Source: Sycon ciliatum (lineage: Eukaryota > Porifera > Calcarea > Leucosolenida > Sycettidae). From it: a stretch of 64,000 bases of DNA. Positions 21,565 to 33,611 of the stretch are shown here, piece after piece (within the stretch, counting starts at the first letter, position 1; each line of letters starts with the position of its first letter). Below the pieces are notes generated by a model that did not search any database, had not been told where the DNA came from, and worked only from the letters and a program-made list of their open reading frames with translations. Both the position numbers and the translations under genes were made by a program. The DNA lies in contig NC_088644.1 of the NCBI RefSeq assembly GCF_964019385.1, forward strand, positions 37,730,942 to 37,794,941, in the 5' to 3' direction.

Positions 21565-22938
21565 ATGCATCAAACGCGAGGAAAGCTAAGGGAAACGTTC
21601 CAGAAGCATGACGTCGATTCTTCCGGGGAGCTGTGTGTCTCCGAGCTCAGCACAGCTTTGAAAGATTTAGGAAATCCAGTCAGCGATGGCGAGCTCCAAA
21701 CAGTTCTGCGCAAGATCGACAAGGATGGTTCAAAGCATGTAAACTTCGAGGAGTTTTGCTTGCTCTTTGATGAAGCAGCGCTTAGGAACACGTTCTCCGA
21801 GTTTGACACTGACCACAGTGGAAGTATTACTGTCCATGAACTGCGAGCTGCTCTGGAAAAACTGGATGTACATTTAACAACTGCACAAGCAACGCGGCTC
21901 CTGTCATCGGTGGACATTAGCCAAGATGGTGAGGTATCGTTTGAGGAGTTTCAGAAGTTCTTCGACACGGTGCCGATGGCTGACCTGCGTACCATATCGC
22001 AGCGCTGGTTACAGTTGAGCGGTGTGGATATTGGCAGTGACCTGAGCGTACCCGTACCTCCAAGCAATATGCCCCTGTGGAGGTTCGTCTTGGCGGGCGG
22101 TTTAGGCGGAGTGTGCTCGAGGACGTTTACCGCTCCGCTAGAACGTGTTCGCATCGAAGCGCAGGTCGGCCGCTCTGTTAGCGGGGTGTTGTCGGCAATG
22201 CGACAGATCACTGCAAAGAGTGAGCTTGGCTGGAGGGCTCTGATGGCCGGAAACGGAGCAAACTGCGTGCGCGTGTTTCCGCATGCCGGAATCGCATGCC
22301 TCACGTACGCGTCACTCGTAAAGTATTTGCCGTCCGACGGCAAGCTGGATCGCTATGAGTACATGTGGCGTGCACTTGCCGGTGGTTGTGCAGGTGTCAC
22401 GGCAACATGCTGTACATATCCTCTAGACGTGGTGCGAACGCGGCTTGCTGTGAACGGCGGTGACGCGCACTACCGTAGTATGGGAAGTGCCCTCAAACAC
22501 ATCCACTCCACGGGCAGCTTGTGGAAGGGCATCCGACCAACACTGTTGGCCGTTGCGCCGTTCGTTGCCATCCAGCAGGCGACGTACGACGTCATCAAGA
22601 TGTCCGCCATGGAGTACGGCAACGTCCAGCCCAGCGTAGGGTTCTTCCTGACGTGCGGTGCCGCTGCGGGCTTGACTGCTCAAACCGTCGTCTATCCGCT
22701 GGATCTTATCCGACGGCGAATGCAGGCCGACGTCGTCACCAAGGCTGCGGACGTCTCGGCGGCAAATCAAACCAAGCGCGCGGTCGTCACACACTATACT
22801 TGGCTGGCGCTGCGCGATGTGGTGAAGCAGGAAGGCGCGCCTGGTCTGTTCCGCGGTATGTGGCCAACGTTTCTCAAGGTCGCGCCGGCCATTGCGGTTT
22901 CCGTCACCGTTAGAGATGCAGTGCTGGGTCGACTGTAA
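21565..22938 (+). CDS. EF-hand mitochondrial carrier, SCaMC/ATP-Mg-Pi type (SLC25A23/24/25-like)
   Basis: A 457-residue single-exon protein, close to the usual length of about 470. The N-terminal half has four EF-hand loops at about residues 16-27, 52-63, 81-92 and 117-128. EF2 (DKDGSKHVNFEE) lacks the usual Gly at loop position 6 and may bind calcium weakly. The C-terminal half has three carrier repeats with the signature PLERVR (about 191), PLDVVR (about 286) and PLDLIR (about 378), each expected to span the inner mitochondrial membrane twice. Family members exchange ATP-Mg for phosphate under cytosolic Ca2+ control. That role is inferred, and the first signature has Glu where most short Ca-binding carriers have Asp. 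No introns, as in the two neighbouring receptors. Confidence 0.92.
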   Translation: MHQTRGKLRETFQKHDVDSSGELCVSELSTALKDLGNPVSDGELQTVLRKIDKDGSKHVNFEEFCLLFDEAALRNTFSEFDTDHSGSITVHELRAALEKLDVHLTTAQATRLLSSVDISQDGEVSFEEFQKFFDTVPMADLRTISQRWLQLSGVDIGSDLSVPVPPSNMPLWRFVLAGGLGGVCSRTFTAPLERVRIEAQVGRSVSGVLSAMRQITAKSELGWRALMAGNGANCVRVFPHAGIACLTYASLVKYLPSDGKLDRYEYMWRALAGGCAGVTATCCTYPLDVVRTRLAVNGGDAHYRSMGSALKHIHSTGSLWKGIRPTLLAVAPFVAIQQATYDVIKMSAMEYGNVQPSVGFFLTCGAAAGLTAQTVVYPLDLIRRRMQADVVTKAADVSAANQTKRAVVTHYTWLALRDVVKQEGAPGLFRGMWPTFLKVAPAIAVSVTVRDAVLGRL

Positions 22939-24131
22939 CCAAACATTCGAAACTGGCAGGCATTGATTGGATGATTGGAGCAACATGGATTTTGACAGCA
23001 GGTAGTTCATTACCGAATGGACTAACACTTTGCTTGGTGATAGTCCAGGTCCGAGGCACTCGTTTATCAAACTCTTTGTGCAGGCAACAGCAGCAGCCTA
23101 CCGTGTTGCAGTCTACGCAACTCACTGAGTGGGACGTAATATTATGGAGACTTCATTCGGTTCGCTGTAATTCGCTGTGATTTTTATAGAAACGAAGCTC
23201 TCGTCAAAACTTGAATCAAAACTTGAATCCTTTCATCTATATTTAATTTAGGATGTGCTCATGAATAGATAGTACGCACGACACAAGCCAGAGCATTTTT
23301 TTATTGGCAGGCCTGTCTTCTTGCTCAATTGCAATGTTGATTTACATAAGTCATAGTATGTGTGTTCACATGTGTTGCCGCTCTTCTGGAGAGACTTGCA
23401 ACTGTCGGACACCCACCCAACTGAAAACTGTGACAAAGTACATGTATCGCACTTTAACCGATGGCTTTGTTGGTGAGTGTAGCTAGTGTTAACTTGAGAT
23501 GTTACTCAGAGAGCCATTTGCCGATGGAAACAGGTAACGCTTCTATCAAGAAGGGGCGTATTAGCCGCTTTACAGATTCTGGACAACAACAATCCTAGTA
23601 CAGCGAATGTCTCAGTACTCCTTGTCAGTTTTGTGCCATTTTGTCGCACTTGCTGACTATAAGACCTGGTTACGTTGGTGGACAGTTAGTCATAACTCGT
23701 AACATTTTTTTTATCCTCCTTTTTCACAGCCTTGATATAGTTTATTATTTTCAGCGTGTCTGAAGATAACAAGACTCCCTGTGCGGATCAAGTCTACCAG
23801 ATGCATCTACACTCAAGTTCGCACATCGACGTTGCCACTGGCGGTATGAAACGTGTCCATAAACACAGCCAGCTTGGGAAACTTAGCCAGGACACCGCTA
23901 TGCCTGATGATGTATCACTGGGCGGCAGATGCAACGGCGAGAGAGCGAGGAGGTGTGCCTGTGAACTGACTATTATTATTAAACTGCTAATGTAAGTACA
24001 TGCACATGACTTTGGATATGTGTTGCTATGATCAGTGAGTACTCTTTTGACCTTCAAGGCCTCATCAGTTCTTGATGTCTACTTCAAAGTACAAACATGA
24101 TGCATAGGCAGCATGCCTAGCTAATAAGTTC
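22939..24131. other. Intergenic region after carrier
   Basis: No supported gene. About 23617-23715 is half of a MITE whose full form is at 36224-36417 (shared GTTAGTCATAACTCGTAAC). The rest has only short open frames. Confidence 0.5.
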
Positions 24132-24158
24132 TAGGGCTCAAACGGTTCATCCGATTAA

Positions 24159-26657
24159 GGAGGCTCCGAACAGTTGCGCAGCGCAGTGTAAAAAGGGCAC
24201 CTCCGAAATCTGTTTTTTGCCGCGAGATTCAAAAAATGTTGTGTTCCATGCGGAAACAAGCTGTTGTTCAGAAAGAAGTTTTTTGATTTCTCTGTGCTCG
24301 CAGTTGTTCCAGGATGTAGTTCTACTCGTTGCAGTGTTTCTGTAGCCGTGGCTGTTTCTACGCTGGAAAGAATCACTGGCCATGGCTAATGCAAAACAAA
24401 GGCAGTTCCTACGCTGCTTGATTTTTTTGTGAAAACTTTGTTGAAGCGGTACGATGTGGCCACGAAGAACAAAATATTAATATATTACTGACGAAGAAGG
24501 GTGAGAAAAGCAGGCTGAAGTCAGTGAAGACATCGATGTCGAACGTAGTGATACTAGTACTGGTACTGGAATTTAGCATGGACTACCTGTGGAGCGTGAA
24601 GTGGCTGCCCACTCGCTGGTAAGTGGACCCACTTGCAGCTCCAGTCGCACGAGTACCATTTGAAACTTTCTGTGGATCCTAGAGTATCCTGAGCTCAGTG
24701 GACGACGCATCTCAGAGCTGCTGAACTTGGGCTACTGTCCCTGTAGGAATGAGGTTCGTGTCAACCACTGTACTGCACTGATGGTGCAAGGAAAACGCTG
24801 GCCAGAAGCTTGTGTTCTGAACCAGGGACGAGCTTCTAAATCCTGCTTTTGTAAAAATGGGGATGCCACAACTAAGATGTGCACACTCAGGTGTGTATTG
24901 GGTAAATGCCTGTGGTTGATTATTTTGAATCCTTTCCTATGCACAAGTACATGCGTTTGTGTGTGTGTGTACGCGCGCGCGTGTACGCGTGCGCGCGAGT
25001 GTATGTGTGTGTGTGTACGCGCGCGCGAGTGTGTGTGTGTGTACGCGCGCATGCGCGCGCGTGTGTGTATGTGCAAGCTGTTGAAAGGTGTAATCCGAGT
25101 ACAAGTTGCTATGTCTAACGTAGTTTGTTCGCTATCCTCGCTTCAGCGTTGGGCAGGTGTATGAGTGTGTGTGTGTACGCACGTGTGTGTGTGCGCGCGT
25201 GCTCGTGCCCGCATGTGTGGGTTCGCACGCAATGTTGATCTGGGTTATGCACATGTCCCCACGAGTGCACTGTGTGCATGTGCATGCAAATGTCTGTGTA
25301 CATGTATGTGTGTATGCACGTGCATGTGTGCGCGCGTGTGCAAAGCTAGGCGTGGAAGGGGGGGGGGGAGGGCTCACGGTGCTGGTTCTGTATGCCTCTC
25401 CTCTCTGGTGTCCGCAAGGACAGTGTGGTAATGGGATTACAGTACAGGAGTTGCATGTGAATGCGCATTTGTGAACCGTATTTGAGACACAAAAAGAATT
25501 GCCGAGAGAGCATGACAGTACACTACATGTTTATCGTATGTGTGCACGCCAGCGTGTGTAGATGCATATTGCCCTTCATGCCATGTTTTTCTGGAGTCTG
25601 GTGCTATCAACGCAAGTCACAGTTAGTGACAACCAGCAAATGCATGCCCAGTGCAGTGGCTGGTCTTCATGCTTTTATTTACACTAACTGACTAAGTCCT
25701 ACTATGGACTAGTAGTGTTACAATGATGCGTGCACGAGAGTGCGTGCATGTGGGTGGGTGTTTATGTGTGTGCGCACGCGAGTGAGTGTTTAGTGTGCCT
25801 TATTTTGAATGCCTGCTTTCACATTATTCATGTGCCAGTTTCATGGTCGAGGTTGTTATGAAACCTCGCTGCCTTACATGTACATGTACACTACTCGTAT
25901 ATCAATGTGCTAGGACTGAAGGCTACATGACATACATGTAATGATACATGTACCTTTCCAAGCACAGACTGTCTGGTATGTCCAAAGGAGGTTGCAGCAT
26001 GAAAATAACTTCTTCTATAATAATATTACCATACTACCATGTCATTGGTAGTGATATTTAGTCAAGAAGGCAAGAATGGTCAGATTTTCTAAAAATGCTA
26101 TTTTCAGAATTGGCCTAAAAATACCATATTTCGATACCTATATTGTTTGGTAGGGGCTTAAAGTGCCTGGTGACACCATCAAAACTGTCCATTATCGGTT
26201 TCCTTGGGGCTCAAGGATCACAGAAAGCCACAAAAATCAATATGTCCATGGACAAAATGTTGCAGGCTGAACCATTTCACAATTCAACACCCGATGGAAA
26301 TTTCGGTTCCCGTAATTTCGAAAAAGTGGCTCGCCAAGGGCAAAACCAAGACACAGTCTATCTTGTGTAGCCAAGATACCTCCAAATGTGGTTCTTAAAC
26401 ATATGATGAAGAAAATGCTTAGTATCCTCCTTCTAGGAGGCTTCTTTGGGTCAAAAAGCAAATATTTTTACCATTTTTTTGGCCGAAAATCAAGAAATTG
26501 TACACTCACTAAATACACCAGAATACCTCTTATATGCCTGGTGACCCTACCTAAAAACTATACCAAATTGAAGAAGAGACATCACTCCACCATTCTATGC
26601 ATAAAAAACAGGGTGTCCATGGACCTTTTATTTTTACTTCTTTAGGTGGGAGCCTCC
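24159..26657. mobile_element. Inner element with GGAGGCTCC ends and TTAA duplication
   Basis: A 9-bp perfect inverted repeat GGAGGCTCC...GGAGCCTCC, flanked by TTAA on both sides (24155-24158 and 26658-26661). Its position inside the element at 24132-27033 marks both boundaries. The 2.5-kb interior carries GT/CG-rich microsatellites (about 24955-25070 and 25160-25345), (TACATG) runs and no recognisable transposase. The short inverted repeat leaves some doubt. Confidence 0.55.
24955..25345. repeat. GT/CG purine-pyrimidine alternating tracts
   Basis: Runs of TGTGTGTG and CGCGCGCG alternation, potentially Z-DNA forming. The long open frames here on both strands consist of Cys/Val or His/Thr repeats and are not genes. 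Confidence 0.85.
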
Positions 26658-27033
26658 TTAACCGGTTGCAGACCGGTTAAAGAAGAATTAACGGTTAACC
26701 GATAAAGATAACGGTTACGCAGTAACTTTTCAGTCAATTTTTTCAAGTATCAGGTCGTTGCAAAGTATGCATTTTCGCAGGCTGTCGCACGCGTACACAA
26801 TTTCTGGGCTGTCAACTCGGTCATATCTGGTCTCTTGGTATGAATGAGCATGCAAGAGAATGTACAAGTGTGCGTTGTACCGAATGGGGTACATTTTTTT
26901 GAATGAGTATAGTCAAATATACGGTTAAAAAAGAGTCCGCAGGATTTCCGTGGCTTATAGGTTATAACCGTTAAACCGACCGTTAGATTAGCAATTAACC
27001 GTTAGGGGTAAAACCGTGACCGTTTGAGCCCTA

Positions 27034-28557
27034 CTAATAACTGCTTTTTACATCACGTGTAAAAAAGGAAAGCCAAGAAAACTGACCAGAATATACTGTA
27101 GGAGTAGATCCACTAGTCACTAGACTTTACGACTAGTGCCAGTAGTCAGGTAGTGTCACTACTAGTACTACATTTGTACTAGTGAGTAGTGGTAATACTG
27201 TAGACTGTAGTACCATGTCGCCATGCGCGCAAAATATAATTGCTCGCTCATGCATTTACTGATTTAGCTTAGCATCTCGACTACAAAAATTAATAATGAC
27301 TTGTAGAATGTATCACCAGATCACCATGTGAATGGCTTCATTGCAAAACGCGCTAAACGCCAATCTCATGCATATGGCGTTTTCGGTGTCAATCGAATCA
27401 GTAGGGATCACTGCATCTGGTGGCCAAAAAGAATTCTCCAAAACGAGACATATCCAACTGAAAATCAACGTTGAAGTTGACGTTCTACTGCAAAACGCGA
27501 TAAACACCACCGATGTTTTCGAGCAAAGTGCGACATATCCTGTCGCGCGGGCCAGCGTGACCTGTGACAAGCCAGCGAGTGCTGGCGCAGCACGTGGCAA
27601 ACATCGCGACTACAAACTGAGTCTGTGCAAAATGTCGATGTCAGAGTTCAAAGTACAGTGTTTTCGTGTTGTTGCTTTGTAGCAGCTACATCTACGTTGT
27701 CATTTCGTTCTTTTTGTATCATCTTCTTCGTAGCTGTTGTTTTTTCGCTTTCGAAACTGAAAAGGGCAGTATGCTGGAGGCGTCAGGGAGGGACGACGCT
27801 GCTGCTGGCAGTGCTGTTGCTGGTGAGCTCCTTCAGAGTTCTCAACTCAGTGAAGTCGTTGCACTTGCATTTTCTAATCTCATAATACTGATTAGTCCGG
27901 CGACGTGGTCTGGTTTTGCCCGAAAATAATGAAGAATCACCTTGCTTGAGAAAATGGATGGCTCCTGATTTTTGAGAAAGTCTGTATTTGCATACATCAC
28001 CCTACTCTTCTCATCTGCTAAGTTAGATTTGACCCAAACCCACCCAGTTGTTGATCACAGAAAATCGCTCCTCCTGAAAATTGGTCAAAATGGATTTATC
28101 TCGTTTTGCAATGAAGCCCTTCATGTAAACCTAGTCGTCACCATGATCACGACATACATGTGACTTGTGTGTGTGCGTGTGTGTGTTACTGTGTGTAGAC
28201 TGTAGTGTTACGCGCGTAGTGTTACTTCGCCTTTGACTCTGATGATGAGGCTTTGTGCTAGTGACAGACTAGTGTTAGCATGGTTACAAATCTAGTGGGA
28301 CAGTGACTTCGAGTAGGGATGATGTTATCACTGTTTTTCCGCCTTGCTGTCTAGGACTACAACAACTCAGACTGCAGACTGCAGTGTTTGGGCTGACGAA
28401 CTGTCATTCTGAAATCCAAAAAACTCTGGAGCGGGCAGTATTCTCTCCCGGCTCAGTATCTCTCTCTGTAGTCCTTCCTGAAGGCCAGACGCGATGTGGT
28501 AGCTATACGTGCGCGTCTTGACGATGTTAGTTTGACTCACAACGCAAGCAAGACGAA
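27034..28557. other. Region upstream of kinesin gene
   Basis: No clear gene. An imperfect inverted repeat built on GGCTTCATTGCAAAACG lies at about 27325-27360 and, reversed, at about 28093-28128, suggesting an old non-autonomous element of about 800 bp. The last few hundred bases may hold the kinesin promoter and 5' UTR. Confidence 0.45.
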
Positions 28558-31500
28558 ATGGAGGAGCTCGCACGGCCACCCACCGCAAAGAAGAGTAAGC
28601 GCGTGCCAAACGCTTGGAGAAATTATTCTTTTATCAAAATGCTCCTGACGTCTTGTTGTCGTTGCCGTCTAGCGCATGTTTTAGACTGATGTTCAGGACT
28701 GATGGACATCGCGCCCTTCTACCGTTGTGGTGCGAACAAGGACCTGTGTCCCTCAGTCCCGATTCCCTAAAGCGGCGAATAGTACACGAGAATAGCGAAG
28801 GAATGAATGAAATGCTCCTTGGCTTGGGCATTGGTTCAAATCTTGACAAGAATATCAAAAATAATGGCACGTTTGAACGTTAGAATGGTCAGGGAAGAAT
28901 CCTAGAATAATGTGTTTTGCAAAGTAATTAGTTGAATGAACTGTGGATGCCAGAGGTGCTTGGGGAATGTTATCAACGTGCGAGCATCCTGTTTTACACA
29001 TGATAAGCAATAATATGAACTACACTATTGACAGCAAACAAATATCGTGGGCGTTTCTGTCTTGTGAGTACATCTGGGGGGGGGGGGTGTTTCATAGGAT
29101 TGCAATCATGACCCCGGTGATTGTAAAATTAATGGTAATCAGGTCGGGGGGGGGCGGCGCGACTAGCTCATAGCGTGCCTATCAACCAAGTAGGCTTCCA
29201 AAAGGTGTTGCCGAATCCATGTTTCGCGGCTGCGGGCTGGTTCCACTGCTCCAGGCTGGTAGAGTCTACAAGGCAAGAGATGCTTCGAATAAACTCTAGG
29301 TACGACTCCCGGCCATGAATTACATGTACATGTACTGTCCCCGGGGAAAATCGCGGAAAAATCGCAAAAACGCGGCATAACATGGCATAATTTGCGGTAA
29401 ATATGCGGTAAATATGCGGTGAATATTATTGATATGCGGCAAGTTTGCAGTTGATATGAGGCAATTTTCAGTGAGTATGTACAATTTCTTTTTTTTTGTA
29501 GTGAAATAAGTCTCTGGTGTAAGCACTCGTCATATTTGAGTACAAAGCCGCCATGATGAGACGTTGCTGACCGAACAGTGCACTGTGTGTACAGTCAACT
29601 TCGCCAATAACGACATTCGGCGGGGCATCAGAAAAGTGTCCTTATTCGCGAAGTGTCCTTATAACCGAAGTCCCATTTGAATGTATGTGAACCCATATTT
29701 TGTATAGTATGACATGCATATCAAAATGAAGCTCTTTTCTTGCTCTATGTCAATGTGTACTTTATTTTCATATTGCAGTGAAAGGAACTAAAAATTCAAT
29801 ATGCAAGGGAAATCAATTGAAAAATATGCCTTTTTGAGCCATCTACAGGGCCAGAGACATGTACATGTACATGTATGATGATTACTGTACAATCATGTAC
29901 AGTCGTCCCTCTCTAATCCGGCACTTTATAATCCAGCACCCTCGATAAACCAGCACAATTTTCAGTAGCCAAAATGTCCTCTTCATGCACATTGCAGCAG
30001 TAAATCAGATTTGTTAATCCAGCACCCTCCCTAATCCAGCAGATTTTCGTGGCACAAATGGTGCCGGATTATAGAGGGACCACTGTACAACTACTTGTAC
30101 AGTAGGTATCGGTTATAGCGTGGGTGTTTGAAAACGACTTTCTATGCTTATTTCCGATATTTCTTACACACGATAAATCAAGTGTGGCATATCATTATGC
30201 ATGTGCGCATGGGCAGGAAGATCATCGTACATGCAACGCAGTACTTCTGTGCATGTGGCTGGTCATAGTCCCATAGGCTTACCATGTGGCTATGCAACAT
30301 GGGTTACATGACCACAACATTGGAATCTGCAGCAATACGACGCAACGAGAGTCAGATCAGAACGGAAATGGACAGATGTAATTACTACAGGCGATACACT
30401 TTGTACTAATCTGGCATGTTTCGGGACACAAAGTCCATTCTTAGGACCGATATATTCTACTATGGGACAAAATTGCTTGTAAGAATAAATGTGCACTTGA
30501 AATCCATGTTATGATTATGAAAACATGAGCGTTCATTCTTGTAGGCAGTACCGGTATATTCTTTTACACGACCACGCTATAACCGATACGCACTGTACAT
30601 TGTATACATATACATGTCATGTAGGTGTGCTGGTAAATCCAACAATTTTGAAGCCAACATAAAAAAGGAAGAAAAAGCCCCCCCCCCCCTTGGCTGTATT
30701 TTCTTGCATGTGTGCCTTTATATCCATCACCATAGGTTCTGGTACTTCTGCATGACAGGTACTTGAAATAGCTGTCAAAAGCCCAGAAAGTCGTTATTCA
30801 AGCAGTGAATATGACCTGGGGGCACTAAAAGCATGTCGCTATACGCGAATTGTCGTTATTCAGATAGTCGTTATATCCGAAGTTAAATGTATACAGTTAG
30901 ATGGGTCTTTGCTCTGGGCATGGAAATTTGGTCGTTATTCGCGAATTGTCGTTATATCCACAGTCGTTATTCGCGAAGTTGACTGTACGTGTAGTGCAAC
31001 AAAAAAGTTCAAAACGCGGGAAAATCGCGGAAAACGCGATCTTTTAAAAAATCGCAAAAAACGCGCCCGCGGAATCGCGATTTTCCCCGGGGACAGCATG
31101 TACCAATTCCCTTTCTACACCCGTCGGCAAGTGAAGTCCGGACCCGTTGACACTTTCGGTGTCGAAGGACACTTGGCCTTGACGTTGTGAACACGCTCAA
31201 TATCTAGCGTACCCACACAATGTCATGGAAGCCAGTTCTGTATTTTGGAAAGTGGGAATCAGATATGAATTGAATTTGCAACATGTGCAGGTAACATGAT
31301 CTTGTTGCTTGGTGTTTTTCTCCTGTGCTTAGTGGCGTGGGGTGCGCCGGAAGCCGTGCAGGACACGCGTAAACTGCCAGATATGGACTCAGTGGACAAC
31401 ATGTCCATGAAGAGCCAAGGTATACGTGCACATCGCCTTACATAATCCATGTCTTGTATAGCACACGCTGTTATCATTAGATCGCTATCTCTCGGCTGGT

Positions 31501-33611
31501 TTTGTCTTTCTACCATTACCAAACCAGAGTAGTACAGATTGTGTACGCATGGACTTGTGTGAATACAGTCAGACCTCGCATAACCGCACGCATCTGTTTT
31601 CCACAAAAATATCCGAAAAGGCGAGGGAACCGGATAATCGAACACACATACTGTATGTATGCATGACATATGCTGTAATTCGGTAACCATCGATTTTCTT
31701 CCGGATGGCGAGGGATCCGGATAAAAGAGGACCGGATAAACGAGGTCTGACTGTATTGATTCCTGCATACATTCCAATGTTAAAATTTGCTTCTGTGTGA
31801 TCAGTGCATAATGTGCAGTGCTGCTCAATGAAGACCAATCCTGTGATTCAAGTTTGCCTTGTTCCAGTTCAGATCCCATTGTATGCAGGTCTAGGGCTGC
31901 ACAGCGCCCGGGAAGTACTTGACTCATGCAAGCGGATTTCATTGAGGAGCAGTGTATTTCGATAGCAAAACTGATGTGATTGCTCCGACAGTTGAGTCAC
32001 CTATATACGTATTCATCGGTATACTGTGCTTGGTGAAATTATAGCCTCCTCATCCTTTGGCCCCATAGACTTTACAGCGCTACAGTAAAGTCTGTGGGGC
32101 AGTGTAGCCTTTCATGCTTTAAAAGACTGTTCTTTTGTTACTCTGTCCATTGCCAACCCCAGTGACAACTGTATCCAGTACGGCAGATGATCTAGATGTC
32201 GTTAATGATGATCCCGTGAGACCAACAAGCTCCGGAACCGGACGGCCAAAAAGTACCAGCATATTTTCCCGGCTGCAAACTCGTGGAAAAATTGCGCCAA
32301 TGCCTGGACCAGGTGAGAAGATTTGAAGCTGTACTGAGTTCATCACAGTCAAATTGAACATCCCTGCTCAATCAGGTACAAAATCTAATCTAGAGTTCCG
32401 GGGATATCAACGTTTGAGCTAGGTTCCCAGTGGTGTCCCTAAGTCCTGTTCGTTTCTCTAATGCAGTATCTCCCACTGATACTGTCTTCAGATCACTGTT
32501 CCTTTTTTTAGACTGACTTGGAGCTCTTCTCCAATCCTGTTGTTTGCACGTATTTCCTGGTTGTTTTGCAGCTTCTCAAATGGATCTTGTCACGGATGAT
32601 CAGAAGTCTATGAGCAGGGTAAGCTCATCTGGTGCTACCTACTGATTTCATCTAGTCTGTTGCTGATGCCTAGAAACTGCCATGTGTGCTGGAAATTCCT
32701 GTGGTCTCTATATAGCCTAGGGGGCGAGGGAACAGATGCTCACCTTCTAGTATGTAGTACAGTGCCTCTTGAATACTATTGCCACCACAGCAGGAGAAGT
32801 GATGGAGTGGCCTCTAGGCTATTGTTGCACAATGACAATGTACATTTTTGAACTGGTGGGGTAGGTCGCATACTTTCAGGTAGCGAAATTCGGGCATTCT
32901 ATAATTCTTGGCCTACTGAATAGTATGCTGCCAAGGATTTCTTTGCCTGAAATTGCTCTCTGAAAGTATAATCCTGTGGAGCTGTGTGTGCATGTGTGTG
33001 TCTACTGCTTCATGCAGGGCACTCCAGCTATCCAACCAGCTGAAGAAGATCAGGGCGAGGATGTCCACACCGACACTGTGCACAGTATGTTTGAGCTGCA
33101 ACCCAAGTAACATCATGACAAGAAGTCGTGCATCCGTCCTTGACCTGCAGAGCGGTAGAGAATTGGGCGGTGAAACAGGAGAACGCATGCTATGGTATTC
33201 ATACCTTGCCATACTAATACTAATAGTTGTGGCTGTGTTCTCCTGGCAAAGTATTCTACTCCTGAACCTACAAGACCGTCTTCTCAGAGTGCTTGGTGAA
33301 AGTTAGTTTAGCCGAAGCAGCTAACAATTGTGACCTAAATAATCGGGATTGCTGACCCTCCACCAATGGTTTGTTGCTAGTTACCTCATAGAGCTGTATT
33401 ATTCATCTAGATAGATGCTAGCTTCAGAACTTCCAGGAGCTACCGATTTCCACTTTCCTTTTCACAGAGCGGGTTGTGTGTCTTTGCATTATTTTCTTCA
33501 GGCAACCAAGGTGCCGTGTCGGAAGATGAAGCAGAGGATGAGGATGAGGAGTTGTCCGGGCAAGTAATCCAATATGTGCCGTACAGCCTTGCACAAGATT
33601 GGATTTCCAAG
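28558..33611 (+). CDS. Kinesin exons 1-6: N-terminal acidic region
   Basis: Proposed exons are 28558-28594 (starts [15 protein letters not shown], donor GTAAGC), 31333-31419, 32163-32312, 32572-32618, 33018-33084 and 33502-33611. Phases chain as 1, 1, 1, 0, 1, 0 with no stop. Joining exon 1 to exon 2 makes an ATG codon across the junction, so translation could alternatively begin further on. The region is low-complexity and acidic ([10 protein letters not shown]) with a basic patch, and no known domain. In exon 5 I used the donor GTATGT at 33085; the later GTAACA would break the frame. Confidence 0.7.

Larger units (their letters stand above)
24132..27033. mobile_element. Outer TIR element (hAT-like ends) hosting an inner element
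   Basis: Ends are TAGGGCTCAAACGGTT at 24132 and its complement ACCGTTTGAGCCCTA at 27033. CTAATAA occurs just outside both ends, though not flush on the left. The outer element's own sequence is only about 400 bp, rich in AACGGTTAACCG motifs, and the remainder is the insert at 24159-26657. The TAGGG/CAGGG-type terminus suggests hAT, but this is tentative. Confidence 0.65.
29592..30985. mobile_element. Pogo/Tigger-like element, CAGTCAACTTCG ends, hosting two MITEs
   Basis: Ends CAGTCAACTTCGCCAATAAC and complement at 30985, with TA on both sides (29590-29591, 30986-30987). A short relative with the same ends is at 59440-59627. The interior holds two further complete insertions (29900-30085 and 30100-30595); without them the element is about 700 bp. 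No transposase ORF. Confidence 0.8.

Noticed and set aside
24727..25474. Overlapping open frames of Cys/Val/Arg and His/Thr on both strands
   Set aside because: Produced by alternating GT/CG tracts. No domain, no splice context.
31259..31942. 227-codon minus-strand frame
   Set aside because: Its middle is the translated Tigger-like MITE; the same peptide appears over the related copy at 39218-39703.
33108..33305. Membrane-like stretch following the exon at 33018-33084
   Set aside because: Continuous reading past the GTATGT donor meets a stop soon after in the kinesin frame; the hydrophobic peptide in another frame has no acceptor.
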